The notes beneath the pieces were generated by a model that saw only the letters and a program-made list of their open reading frames with translations, was not told where the DNA came from and did no database searches. DNA of 64,000 bases, taken from Kappaphycus alvarezii. Lineage: Eukaryota; Rhodophyta; Florideophyceae; Gigartinales; Solieriaceae. This document shows positions 39,831-48,955 of this stretch, piece after piece. Numbering within the stretch: position 1 is the stretch's first letter; each line of letters begins with the position of its first letter. Location of the stretch: assembly GCA_002205965.3 (NCBI GenBank), contig NADL03000624.1, positions 868,001 through 932,000 on the forward strand, written 5' to 3'. Both the position numbers and the translations under genes were made by a program.

Positions 39831-40009
39831 GCAAAACACAGCGCCCACATGAACCTCACACCAATACATACGTCACCATCAACCCACAAGAACATGGTAT
39901 GCTTCAACTTCGTGCCACTGCTTTGCCCAGGGACTGACGAATCAACCAAGATAAACAACCCAAAACGATGCACGAGCTCTCAAATAACGAATCAACCAAG
40001 ACAAACTTT

Positions 40010-40735
40010 CCCCACGAAAGCTAATATAAATACCCGCCGTCGTATCAAACAGTGGTTGAGTAAAAAGGACACGATCCTACTATCAGTTGTCAGGGTAATC
40101 TTGCAAGTGAATACTGTAATGCAGAAAAGGGGAACATTTTCTGGTTTACTTGAAAGGATTGGTATACTTAATTTCCTGATAAGTCTGAGTCTGCATTAAG
40201 AGTAGAAAAGTGATGAAACTTGTTTGGTCGGACTTAGGTGTGCGTCATAAGGTCCTTTGGGGATTTTGATTGTAGGAATGTTAGTCATATACTGTGTGAC
40301 CCAGTCGATTCGACTCAAGTCAGGTACAGCATAGTAGCTTAAGTTGTCAAATACTGTATGTTGGTGACATAGCCACCCACACTATATATACATTCAAATA
40401 GTGTGATGATGCAATTCCCCTTCTACGCACCCCTTACAGGTAGCGTTTCTTCGATTAGATCCATCCTGATGGGGTGAATTCTGCTTCCTATCGTAGTATC
40501 CCTTATTTTCATACTTGGCTGGATAGCGAAACATTAGAAACTACATGGTTTCACGGTATTTCGGTCTCCTACATACCTCTCCTTGCCATTTTTAATCAAT
40601 GTAATTCTATCTTTGCTAGTCTACCTAGAGTAAAGAACATACCGGGGTTCAGCCGAGTAGCGGCCTGAACCAGCCATCGGTTTCACAAATTCTATTCAAC
40701 CGGTCAACTCAACGAAAACGGGCTCTGTTATCCAG
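40010..40735. other. Spacer without a recognisable gene
   Basis: AT-moderate DNA with short frames only. It may contain the 3' end of the Copia fossil, but I see no defining signal. Confidence 0.35.
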
Positions 40736-41215
40736 ACTAGGAAAATTCAATGCGGTGGCCTCTAGCGATGAGAATACAGTACAGTGATGGCATCGCGTAA
40801 TTGTAAGAGTTGGCTGTCGGTGAGGGCGTTGTTCCGGAGTAGTTCCATGGTCCTAGAAGCAGTTGTGTGGGACATTGTCGTAGGCACTGGGTGATGTGGG
40901 AACCAGAGCAGGAACCAGGGAAGGGCGAGGCGACGTGGGTGCACCTTGAGGATGGGGGAGGTGAGGAAGGATGGGAAGGATCCAATTTGTGTTGTGGCGG
41001 GTAAGTAGCGGGGTGAGTGGCGACGTTGGGGGCGACTTGGGGGGCTGTTACGGGTGTTCCAGACGGAGATGTAAAGGTGGGATTGGTGCACTGGGTGGGG
41101 AGGTGGGGGTTTTGTGGAGTACTGCGTGTGCTCCGTAAGTTGTGATATTTTGTAGCGTACGGGCCGCGGTGGTCATCTGATTCCCTTTGCCCGTCTGGGT
41201 TGTAGCTTGAAGGTT
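40736..41215 (-). mobile_element. LINE fragment, family 2, second copy (3' end)
   Basis: On the minus strand, HQSHLYISVWNTRNSPP followed by YLPATTQIGSFPSFLTSPIL matches the tail of the plus-strand copy at 2,640-2,830 (HPSHLYISVWNTRNSPP, VPATTQIGSHTSFLTSPIL), and the underlying DNA agrees closely. Here the frame runs further, to ATRTMELLRNNALTDSQLLQLRDAI-type sequence, so this copy holds the real C-terminus that the first copy has lost. It is 5'-truncated: nothing upstream of the tail remains. A perfect palindrome sits at its 5' border (41,223-41,255). Confidence 0.65.
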
Positions 41216-41222
41216 GGAGAGG

Positions 41223-41255
41223 TCACCTCAAGTTTGAGCCTCAAACTTGAGGTGA
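41223..41255. repeat. Perfect 33-base palindrome (16-base arms, 1-base loop)
   Basis: TCACCTCAAGTTTGAG, a single C, then the exact reverse complement of the first arm. It lies directly at the truncated end of the family 2 LINE fragment. Confidence 0.9.
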
Positions 41256-41342
41256 ACTTTTATTCAAACGCATTATGAGGGGACCATACGGCCCCTACTG
41301 GACCTAGTGGGGCCCAACAGCGCTGAATTGCGCTGGTTTCGA

Positions 41343-41765
41343 TCATTTCGGCAGGAAAACGTTACACAAACGCTGACAGCTTTGTTCGGAGCGCGCCAAA
41401 CTCCGTGACGGCAGATTTTCCCACTCCTCAACGGCAGTGCAATATGCGCTACCGTAGTACTGTAGGTGTGCTTCTTCAGGGTGGCGCGTTCGAGCGCGGA
41501 TATCCCGCCATTGGCAAGGTCTCGGTAGGGTCATTTTGGTAAGCCTGGGATACTTGGAGGAAAATCGGTGCTTACAGGCCGCAAACCGGGAGCACATCTC
41601 GACGTCGTCGCCGCTCTCTGTAAGCATCGCGCTTACACAGGGAGTTTTCAAGCTACCACCGCCATGGCCCGCAGGTGTGTCGGTGGTGGAATTTTCTTCC
41701 TTCCCTCCTGTTGGCGTGGGCATCGGTTTAGCCGGTGCTGGGTTGAGTCTGTTTAGCAGGCCCAC
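41343..41765 (-). other. Open frame of 140 codons, no family recognised
   Basis: The product is mixed in composition with a few cysteines (CSRFAACKH) and no membrane segment or signal peptide. The plus strand also has open frames here and the zone is full of short hairpins, so I do not claim a gene. It may be the outer flank of LINE copy C or of another element. Confidence 0.2.
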
Positions 41766-41808
41766 TAAAAATCAAATTAAAGGTCTCCATTTCGTTCTTA
41801 CAGAACTG

Positions 41809-41897
41809 CCTGTGCGGTATGGCCATGCATACCGCACAGGTAGTTCCATGGCGGCCAAGCCGTGGCCATACCGCACAGGCGTGGCCGCCACGGTGTG
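41809..41897. repeat. Nested inverted repeats with three copies of one word
   Basis: CCTGTGCGGTATGGCC at 41,809-41,824 can pair with CATACCGCACAGG at 41,828-41,840 (tight hairpin) or with its full 16-base complement at 41,864-41,879. A second pair, CCATGGCGGCCA and TGGCCGCCACGG, overlaps the loop. The result is two mutually exclusive hairpins. Confidence 0.75.
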
Positions 41898-42034
41898 GAT
41901 TCAGTAAGGAAGGGTACTCCAGCAATGCACAAGCTTTTGCATTTTCTTTACTTTTTCCTTGTCGGGAAATGGCCGTCCTACGACTTATCAGTACAGTAAA
42001 GCACCCCAAAATTCCCCCTCAAATTTGTTAATGT

Positions 42035-42150
42035 TTTTATCACTGTAATATGTATGTGCAACACTGTGAAGTCGCTACAAAATTAATTTTGAATAGGATG
42101 AATTACAGTACTTCGGCGTGATGCGGGGCACGACATATTACTGACGCCGC
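42035..42150 (-). repeat. 3' end region of LINE copy C, repeated at 46,430-46,580
   Basis: Plus-strand words in order (CTGTAATATG, TGTGCAACACT, CAAAATTAATTTTGAAT, GGGGCACGACATATT) match those at 46,430-46,580 (CTGTAAATG, TGTGCAACACT, CAAAATCTAATTTTGAAT, CGGCCACGACATGTT) in the same orientation. Each lies downstream, on the minus strand, of a family 1 nuclease-like module, so this is the shared 3' untranslated end of the LINE family. Confidence 0.65.
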
Positions 42151-42207
42151 GCTTGTGGACCAAATAGCGTACGGTAGCTTACCGTAGTTTCTGGTATAAA
42201 CGTGTCT

Positions 42208-42760
42208 TCATCCCCCCGTAAAGCATTCACTGTGCGATGCAACAGCTGCCGCGTATTTCTCTATGACCTTTGAAGACGTCTCAGAAGGTGATCCTAACGA
42301 GTCAAAAGCCAGCGGCACAAAATCCCATCCTAATCTTGATCTTCCAGGCAAGACGTCGCCAGAAATGGCAGCCACTTTCGTGGCTAGGTCCCTCCTCTTT
42401 CGCTTGTCTGCTGCGTTGGCAACGGCTCGCGCTTTTCGTGCTCCCATTGACATATAGCACTCCTGGAATGGCGAGGATACGGTGATGTCGTAGGCCACTG
42501 GAAGAGGGGGCGGTGTGTTCAATGCGTCGGATCGCGGGTGCACCAGAGTATCTGCGGGTTGCGCATTCAGTCCGGGGAGTAGGTATTTGACCTCATACTG
42601 GACGCCAACTCCTGCTGCTTAAACAGCTCTCTCCCAAGTACTCTCACAACTGCTGTGTGCCGGTTGGTCCACCCGAGACCTTTGTTACAAAGGTCTGCTG
42701 CATGGTCCCCTAGAGATCCATGGGCCTATGGCACTCAGCGCACTGCAGCGGTGCGGTGTC
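42208..42760 (-). pseudogene. LINE copy C: zinc-finger plus nuclease-like C-terminal module
   Basis: The order is CAECHRPM near 42,740, then GDHAADLCNKGLGWTNRH near 42,700-42,650 (a Cys/His finger), a basic helix, and an E and R-x-D region. Next comes AYDITVSSPFQE near 42,480, followed by a long Lys/Arg/Ala helix (ARAVANAADKRKRRD) and FVPLAFDSLGSPSE near the end. This succession is typical of a group of algal, plant and fungal retroelements. The E...D...D-I-T-V...K spacing recalls PD-(D/E)xK restriction-like nucleases, which would cut the target in place of an APE domain. That catalytic reading is inference. At least two frame changes (about 42,715 and 42,790) and a stop lie within or just before it. 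Confidence 0.55.
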
Positions 42761-42827
42761 GTCAAACACGCGAACTCCTAGGTGACGCGTAGCATCACTG
42801 TCCACATCTCGTTGGACGTTCGGTTGA

Positions 42828-43820
42828 CTACAGCGGGGTGTGCGGTGAGGAAGGCCCCTGCCTGCGTTTCCAAGTATGCATGACGTCGAATTCTTCGCCG
42901 AATATCTGTTCTGAATGCGATATGGGGTTTGGCAACCTCTTCCATTCGTCGTCCTTCCAGAAGAACTTTGCTGCAGACTCGCACCAGGCTCGATACAGAA
43001 TGTTGTATGTACTATCGGGCTTGGCTGCGAGGCTTGCCGCTGTCAAAGTTTCCGGAAGACTGCCATCATTAGTGACGGACGCAGGGAGCCGTCGGACAAA
43101 CTCCCGGAGGTGTGTATCCGCTTCAGCGTATCGGTGTTCAGTCTCACCACTGTCCTCAGGGCTCCGCAGCAGCTCGGCGTCAGTTATGCTCGCAGCATAT
43201 GCTGCGAAATTAAGCGTTGCTATAGGTGTGAAGCAGTGACCGCCATAGCGGAGAGGTAAGGATACCTGCTGTTGAACTGCATCAGTCATCGGCACGTTGT
43301 TAGAGCTTGCGTAAAATTCGAGTTGGTCATCGTCGAATCTCAGTGCAGTGGCAGTGGTCACACTCGGCGGAGTTAGCTTCACCACATGTTGAAGCTTGCA
43401 AGCGGATGCACATACCCGGTGAAGGTGGAACCGAATTCGAGCGTCTCCGATACCGTCAATCAGCGACAATGTGTGCTTGCAGCTTCTGATTTTCTCGTTC
43501 AGAAAATCTTCCATAAAGTGTGACGACCCAATTGGGGCCCCAAGAAGGTCGATGCCTTCGGTGGAAAAGTTCTCAACTGGGAAGCGGTGGAATAGTGGCG
43601 ATGTGCAGTTACCGAGTCTGTGCGGCCAGAACAGACGGGTTTTTGCGTGATTCAGGTATAAGCCATAGTCAGGTCCTCTGGAGCTGAGGATGTCGACTGC
43701 CCTCTCGAGCTCTGTATGAGTGCCGATGAGAGTGCAGTCGTCCGCATACCATCTATGTAGACTAAGCTGTGTCTGCTGGGCAATTTCTGTTGCTAATGGA
43801 TGCACAACAAGAGAAAACAA
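42828..43820 (-). pseudogene. LINE copy C: second half of the reverse transcriptase (YADD active site and thumb)
   Basis: This 330-codon frame starts in the middle of motif B (LFSLVVHPLATEI) and carries motif C as HRWYADDCTLIG, with the two catalytic aspartates, at about residues 25-30. Motif D follows as GLYLNHAKTRLFWP, then IDLLGAPIG, RFHLHRVCASACKL, and MTDAVQQQVSLPLRYGG. It overlaps the end of the 893-codon frame by 28 bases in another phase. The protein join would fall at the run ATGTTTTGTTTTC (43,813-43,825), where one base appears lost or gained. It ends at a stop before the zinc finger. All expected motifs of the palm are intact. Confidence 0.75.
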
Positions 43821-46474
43821 AACATGCTTGCAGGGTCCCCCTGTTGCATACCATCTTGGCTAGGGATGTCTTGTGCGGCCGCCACGGGCAATATCATCGA
43901 CGGTGTGTTGCGGGCGTGTACCATGTTCAGAAAACGACACAGCGACGGTACTTTGGTCGGCAGCAAATTTATCATGCGCTGTCTCAAGAACCGATTGAAT
44001 GCATTGTGTGCATCCACGGATACCAGTGCATGCTCCTCGTCCTGGCGCTCAACCAGTCTCCGTGCTTCGTGCGCAATGGAGTCCAGTCCGCTGGGCACGC
44101 CATTGGCCACTTGCAAGGGTGCGAGGTACTCCCTCGTGTCTTCTATTGCTTGTGGTAGGAGCACCTTTGTTACGAGTCGCCGCAAGGCCGTCCCAATAGC
44201 AATGGGGCGAATCTTGTCTGGCCGAGGTTGGATGGGTAGCAGCGTCGCAGAAGAGATCAGAGGGATTGTGTCGTCTGGTAAGTCCCCTTGGGCTAGTCTT
44301 GTCACAACTGCAGTTAGCGCCGAGATGCCCGTCACACCTGCTTCAGGACTCACCGTTGTGTTGGCCAAGAATCGAAGGAGCCGAGGGGACATTCTGTCCG
44401 GACCCGGCGCGGAGTTTGGATTCAAGCGTCGGACGGCGTGTAGGACTGCCTCCTCAGTGATGTCCATCGGGAGCGGGAGATCTCTCGTGTCGATGGCTGT
44501 CACAGGAGTGTTCGGTGCAGGGTGCAACTCTCGCAGACGTTCCAAAACGTTTGGGTCCCGCACGTCCGCAATGTGCGACTGATGTAGGGTGCGCATCGCA
44601 CGCCCGTATTGTGCATCTGCCGCTAGGTGGGCTGCCCGGCGAAACTTTGGGTCTCGCTTGTTGTCTGTCTGGGATTGCTGCGGGCGGCGTCGGACGGCTC
44701 GCTCTTCCCTGATCTGGTGTGCTTGGATGGCTTCTCTCCAAAGTTCATTCCATTCGCCTGCGGTGGCGCGGCGGATGCGTTCTCGCAGTCCTTGGCTTTG
44801 CCTTGTCTGAGACCGCCATCCGGCTTCCCCACGGATTAAACGTCGCAAGACAGCGGTCGGGAGAAGATGTATCCGGAGGAAGGCAATGTGCACTGCTTTT
44901 GCGTCCCGTGCGTTTGCTGCGGATCGAAACAGTCGAATGAGCAATATGGCAAGACTGTGAATGCAGTTCCCAGGAATGCGGTTGAAGATGTCCGAGGGCC
45001 TTAGCGGGTTGTGCAGTGCATCATACACCGACGGAAGAGGAGTGGTCGGGGTGGACTGGTCGTTGGTTGCGGAAGAAGTCGTCGGAGGCATCAGAGGCAT
45101 TGATACGGGGAAGTGGGAAAGGAGGGAAGGACTAATCGCGAGAGGCCTTGCTCGCGCATTTTCCCGGTGGGGGGATTGGTCGAGTTGTGCCTTCACCGTC
45201 CGCATCTCCTTCATGCGTTGTGACAGGACGCGGGTGCGTTTCGTGCGTCGTTCGGTCTTCCCCGTGTGTGTGGAGGGGGCTTCAGGAACGTCCGGCTTTG
45301 GTTGCGTAAACTGGTGAGCCGCGCCTGTTTCCTGGGGTTTTGCGACCCAAAGGTTGACAGGTGAGGGTTCTCTAGGTGTGGGGGCCAGGGTAGTTTTGTT
45401 TGTCGCCGGTGGCGTCGCACTGTCGGGTTCTTCATGGACTGTGGTGGTCTCTAGTGTTTGCACTCCACCGTCCGGGGTCTCGTCGTTGTTGTTGTGGTGG
45501 GCCGCTGGTGGAGTTTCTGCCTCCGGTGCTGCGCCTGTGGTGTCCTGCGTATCCAATACAGTCTTTGGGGGAGCAAGGTTTTCGCACCCCGCGTAGAATT
45601 TCGCGATGAAGTTTTCAACAAAAGCATCCCCTCTCGGAAGGGTTGCTGCTGCGGCGTCAATGAGGCGGGTGATTGCTCCCGCCAGGGCTTTCCTGTTTTC
45701 CAGTGTTATTTCGGAGGCCACGGTCTTGAGCCTTGCAACCTCGCGCACAGCAGCGACGCAAGTGCCAACTTTCCACTCGGTTGTGGGGAGCTCGGCGATG
45801 AGTGCGGAAAGCGGGCTGGTGGAGAGGCGGGCGCCGTCGTAAATGTTTGGGATCCCCCGGAGTATTTTTAGGAGATCGTTGGAGTCGACGGCGTAGTGCA
45901 CAACTATTGTCCAATCTTCCGATGTGAGGAGTGCATGCTTGGGCAAGGGTACTCCGGCATCCTCGGCAGCGATCAGTAGGCTTGTTTGTGCGTCTTCGTA
46001 TGCCGGCAAGGCTCCATTGCCCGGAGGGCCTGCGGAGAAAGCCAGCGTGGACATCATAGAGGCCAGCGTTGGAGGTAATCCTGTCATAGCATGCAGGGCG
46101 ACAGGGGCTCTCGGTCTGGGGCGCGGCTCTGACGCGTCGGGGTCTCCTCGTGCGATGAGGCATTCGGAGCCAGCGATGCTGCCTGCAGTCGGCAGAAATC
46201 GCGCACAGTGGAGGGGACCGTAGCCACTCGGGGGTTCTTGTGAGCCTTCACAATTTGTGCCCACGAAGGCGGGCGCGCCTTGGCTTTGGCCTTGGCGGGC
46301 TCTCCATGTTGGCGAGGTTTGCTCAGTGGTGGTGCAGTCAGTGTTGGAGGGTTGTTGTGTGTGATGGAACGAAAGCAAGAGGAAAAATTTTGTTCTCATA
46401 CTGTACAGTACTGTTCCCCATTTTAATTCTGTCATACTGTAAATGTGCGTGTGCAACACTACTAGGTCACTCAA
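43793..46474 (-). CDS. LINE copy C: N-terminal domain and first half of the reverse transcriptase
   Basis: The 893-codon frame probably uses the Met at residue 130 (46,087) or an earlier one; the first ~45 residues look like translated leader. Residues about 130-300 form an Ala/Leu-rich helical domain of unknown role. Residues 300-480 are a Thr/Pro/Glu linker with a basic patch (ERRTKRTRVLSQR). From about 495 the polymerase begins: NSAPGPDRMSPRLL (688-700), DKIRPIAIGTALRR (753-766), NGVPSGLDSI (791-800), VDAHNAFN with the motif A aspartate at 821, and MQQGDPAS of motif B (876-883). The frame runs into a stop ten codons later because of a one-base shift, and the rest is in the 330-codon frame. 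No Cys-rich ORF1 knuckle is visible. Confidence 0.75.
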   Translation of the reverse strand: MSDLVVLHTHIYSMTELKWGTVLYSMRTKFFLLLSFHHTQQPSNTDCTTTEQTSPTWRARQGQSQGAPAFVGTNCEGSQEPPSGYGPLHCARFLPTAGSIAGSECLIARGDPDASEPRPRPRAPVALHAMTGLPPTLASMMSTLAFSAGPPGNGALPAYEDAQTSLLIAAEDAGVPLPKHALLTSEDWTIVVHYAVDSNDLLKILRGIPNIYDGARLSTSPLSALIAELPTTEWKVGTCVAAVREVARLKTVASEITLENRKALAGAITRLIDAAAATLPRGDAFVENFIAKFYAGCENLAPPKTVLDTQDTTGAAPEAETPPAAHHNNNDETPDGGVQTLETTTVHEEPDSATPPATNKTTLAPTPREPSPVNLWVAKPQETGAAHQFTQPKPDVPEAPSTHTGKTERRTKRTRVLSQRMKEMRTVKAQLDQSPHRENARARPLAISPSLLSHFPVSMPLMPPTTSSATNDQSTPTTPLPSVYDALHNPLRPSDIFNRIPGNCIHSLAILLIRLFRSAANARDAKAVHIAFLRIHLLPTAVLRRLIRGEAGWRSQTRQSQGLRERIRRATAGEWNELWREAIQAHQIREERAVRRRPQQSQTDNKRDPKFRRAAHLAADAQYGRAMRTLHQSHIADVRDPNVLERLRELHPAPNTPVTAIDTRDLPLPMDITEEAVLHAVRRLNPNSAPGPDRMSPRLLRFLANTTVSPEAGVTGISALTAVVTRLAQGDLPDDTIPLISSATLLPIQPRPDKIRPIAIGTALRRLVTKVLLPQAIEDTREYLAPLQVANGVPSGLDSIAHEARRLVERQDEEHALVSVDAHNAFNRFLRQRMINLLPTKVPSLCRFLNMVHARNTPSMILPVAAAQDIPSQDGMQQGDPASMFCFLLLCIH

Positions 46475-47510
46475 AATCTAATTTTGAATCGGGTGACTGT
46501 GGACACCATAGAAACTATTTGTTGTAAATGAGTTCAAGACTTGAGTTCTGCGTGTTGTCGGCCACGACATGTTGCACATTACAGAACGAGGCCTATTTTC
46601 CGGTCGCATACCCGATCGTACACACACAGAGAGAAACTGAGACCTTGAATTCCACCTTTATTTCTATTTTTATTTCATTGAGCACAGTGTATTCGCAATA
46701 CAAAATAACAAGCGGGACTCAGGTTGATCATCATGCGAGCGTGGAGTGCGGCGTCGATCCTGACTCGGCTATCGACCTTATCCGCTGCAACAAATATGCC
46801 TAAACGACAGTGTAACAACGGGCAAAGTGAAACGAGAATCACTTTCCATGGTCGTCGTGGAAACGTCAACAGCGCGCAGAAAGAGTCAGTTGTCAGGTGG
46901 GCGCGGGACGAAACGCCATTGGCCATGGAGTGACGGATCGGGATCCTCGAAAAAGGAGTGCGTCACGCAGCCTCCACAGGAACGTCTTATGTTGAGTTGC
47001 ATCAACGAGGTCAGCAGCGCCAGTAGCCTTTTCGGCGGCATGTTGGATCGTGGTTGTATGCGGTGAGCTTGTTCGGCGGTGAAGCATGGACAGGGGGTTG
47101 GGTTAGACGAGGATATTGGCGGGGCGATCGGCGGTGCTAGCCAGCAGGAAGGGTACTGTTTTCTGACACGCGAGACTGATGGGCTTGATGGCATGTCTGG
47201 TGGAGAGATCCAGAATGGGGTTATGTTGATGCGGAGCGCCTTTGCCGGACTTGCAGATCGGGGCGTGGTCACCGCGGGGGTGCATCGGGGCACGCAATGG
47301 TGGCAGCGGATCGGGGGTATCGAGCGTTTGTACATGTGGAGGTCGGGATATTGGCGTAGCATAACTGACCAGACATCGTGGACCTTTGGAGGTGGCGGAG
47401 GGATGAGCAGTGAGGAAGGCGGAGGTACCGGGGGAAAGAAGGAATTTGCGGCGGGCGCGTCGGCGGACCACGCTAGGGATATGGAGTTTGAGGTGGTTGT
47501 CAATCACCTA
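46430..47510 (-). mobile_element. LINE, family 1, copy E: 3' remnant lying head-to-tail with copy C
   Basis: On the minus strand SAFLTAHPSATSKG (near 47,410) matches GAFLTAHPAVVNRT of copy C. An IRCHHC pair and RGDHAPICKSGKG follow near 47,280 (the finger), then STADRPANILV near 47,120 (the 'RPADIL' block). An Ala/Lys helix with FRPAP ends near 46,890. The parts are in two or three frames. Its 3' region (46,580-46,430) repeats that of copy C. Copy C begins immediately after it in the same orientation, so C probably inserted at or in the end of E. Confidence 0.6.
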
Positions 47511-48955
47511 TTTCAGTTGGAGGTGGTAGTGAAAATTGTATATACGAGAGATTACGGGTAGCAGAGGTAGAGAGAGACCCTTCTCGTGATACGGCGTTCG
47601 AGCAAGGGCGGTACAACACTGGACCAGATGGCTCTGGATTAACCGTGTTGAGGATTGTAACTACAGTACAGTACACGACTGGAACTGTGCTGGGGTAAGT
47701 AGGGACGGTTTACTGCGGATAATGGAAAGGTTGAAAGTCCTATGGACTTGTTATCAAACCACTGGCGGGACCTAAAATTCAAGTACCCTACTTGAGCGTG
47801 TCTTCCAACTAGAAACTGGCTGGTAGTCCGGTCGACATGCAGGCTGCGTTGGAGGTGACCATCAACGCGGCGTGTTGTTGATGGAGAATGGCCCTCACCC
47901 TGGAGTAATGGTCCAAGACTCGGTTGGCGACCGCTCGGGCCACTGTACAGCACTGCAAAGTGAAAGGTACAGTACCTCGTGTGGCAGAGGTCCGTTCTCT
48001 GGAGATAGAGTTAGAGTACGTGTACCCCTCCCCTCCAGGGGTACACGCACACGTATTGCTCTTATCGGGAAAACTAAGGAGAGCGCCCCATTGAACCCCT
48101 CCAGGGGTGCAGTACTGTCTACCGGTTTTCTACCTTTAGCCATTGGTCATCACATTTAGATTCGAATGGCTCGTGTCCATCAAAGACATGTTGGGCATAA
48201 GGTCTTGTGTTTTCGTCAAGTTCAAGTTGAGCCGCATCTGGAATGCTTGAATATTTGCAGCGCTGAGATATTATGATACTGTACTTTACAAATGTCATAC
48301 ATGTACAGTACTGCACCATGGGTACTGCTGTAGGTCGAGAAATTTTTGGCATATGCTATGACAAAATGGATCATTGGCATGTATTCATGCTGCAAATTTC
48401 TGCGTGATTCTTTGTTGATACTTTGATTATTCGTTCTTTTTAGATTTTCAAAAACCAAAAAAATCAAAACATATTTAAAACATATCTACAGTAATTCTCT
48501 AGTACCGTGTATCTGTTCGCTGTGTTCTTTAGTTTATTTACCCTTGTCCACCCGGTTAGTCCCTACTCTAGCTGTATACTGTACTGTACAGTACTGTGCA
48601 GTAGTTGGATCCTGCATTGGATACTATCGAAAGTAATTGCCGTAACGATTTTCTGCAGTTTAGTGTTTCCTATTCCAACAATTACGTTTACAGTATTCGA
48701 TCCACCAGTTACGATAGATATTCACTGAAGTAAAGTTTCTCAGTTTGGTTAAACGTACAGCACTGGGAACTCTTTCCCATAAAATTGGACATTGTACAGT
48801 CTGCTGGCTTTCAGCAACGACCCGGATCTTGGTAGAAAACACGGCTTTCCTAATTTGCCGCTCTTCGCTCATTCATTGCGGTAAAGATTCTCTCAAACAA
48901 GCGTTCCCTTTGAACAAAGCAAATACTTGACTTTATCCTGACGACAGTATCAACC
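47511..48955. other. Intergenic DNA with palindromic words, no gene seen
   Basis: There are short frames only, and CTGTACAGTAC-type words near 47,665, 47,945, 48,300 and 48,570-48,603. Two hairpins on the motif CCCCTCCAGGGG are listed separately. No coding motif is recognisable. Confidence 0.5.
48019..48108. repeat. Two related hairpins around ACCCCT...AGGGGT
   Basis: The first has perfect 11-base arms, CGTGTACCCCT (48,019-48,029) and its complement (48,037-48,047), with a 7-base loop. The second is ACCCCT-CC-AGGGGT at 48,095-48,108. Both share the CCCCTCCAGGGG core. Confidence 0.75.

Larger units (their letters stand above)
42151..46474 (-). mobile_element. LINE, family 1, copy C: the least damaged copy in the window
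   Basis: From right to left on the minus strand it holds an 893-codon frame (46,474-43,793), a 330-codon frame (43,820-42,828) and a C-terminal module (about 42,740-42,208). The reading is one polyprotein: an N-terminal domain, a Pro/Thr-rich linker, reverse transcriptase, zinc finger and nuclease-like domain. A short TACGGTA-GCT-TACCGTA palindrome follows the last codon (about 42,168-42,184). Five other fragments of the same family are in this window. The single break inside the polymerase and the few in the C-terminus make it the youngest copy here. Confidence 0.75.

Noticed and set aside
41809-41897. CRISPR-like spaced repeats
   Set aside because: Only three copies, one in inverted orientation, with unequal spacing, in a eukaryotic context.
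44000-45600. Plus-strand frames of up to 260 codons opposite the LINE
   Set aside because: They are antisense shadows of the 893-codon LINE frame on the minus strand.
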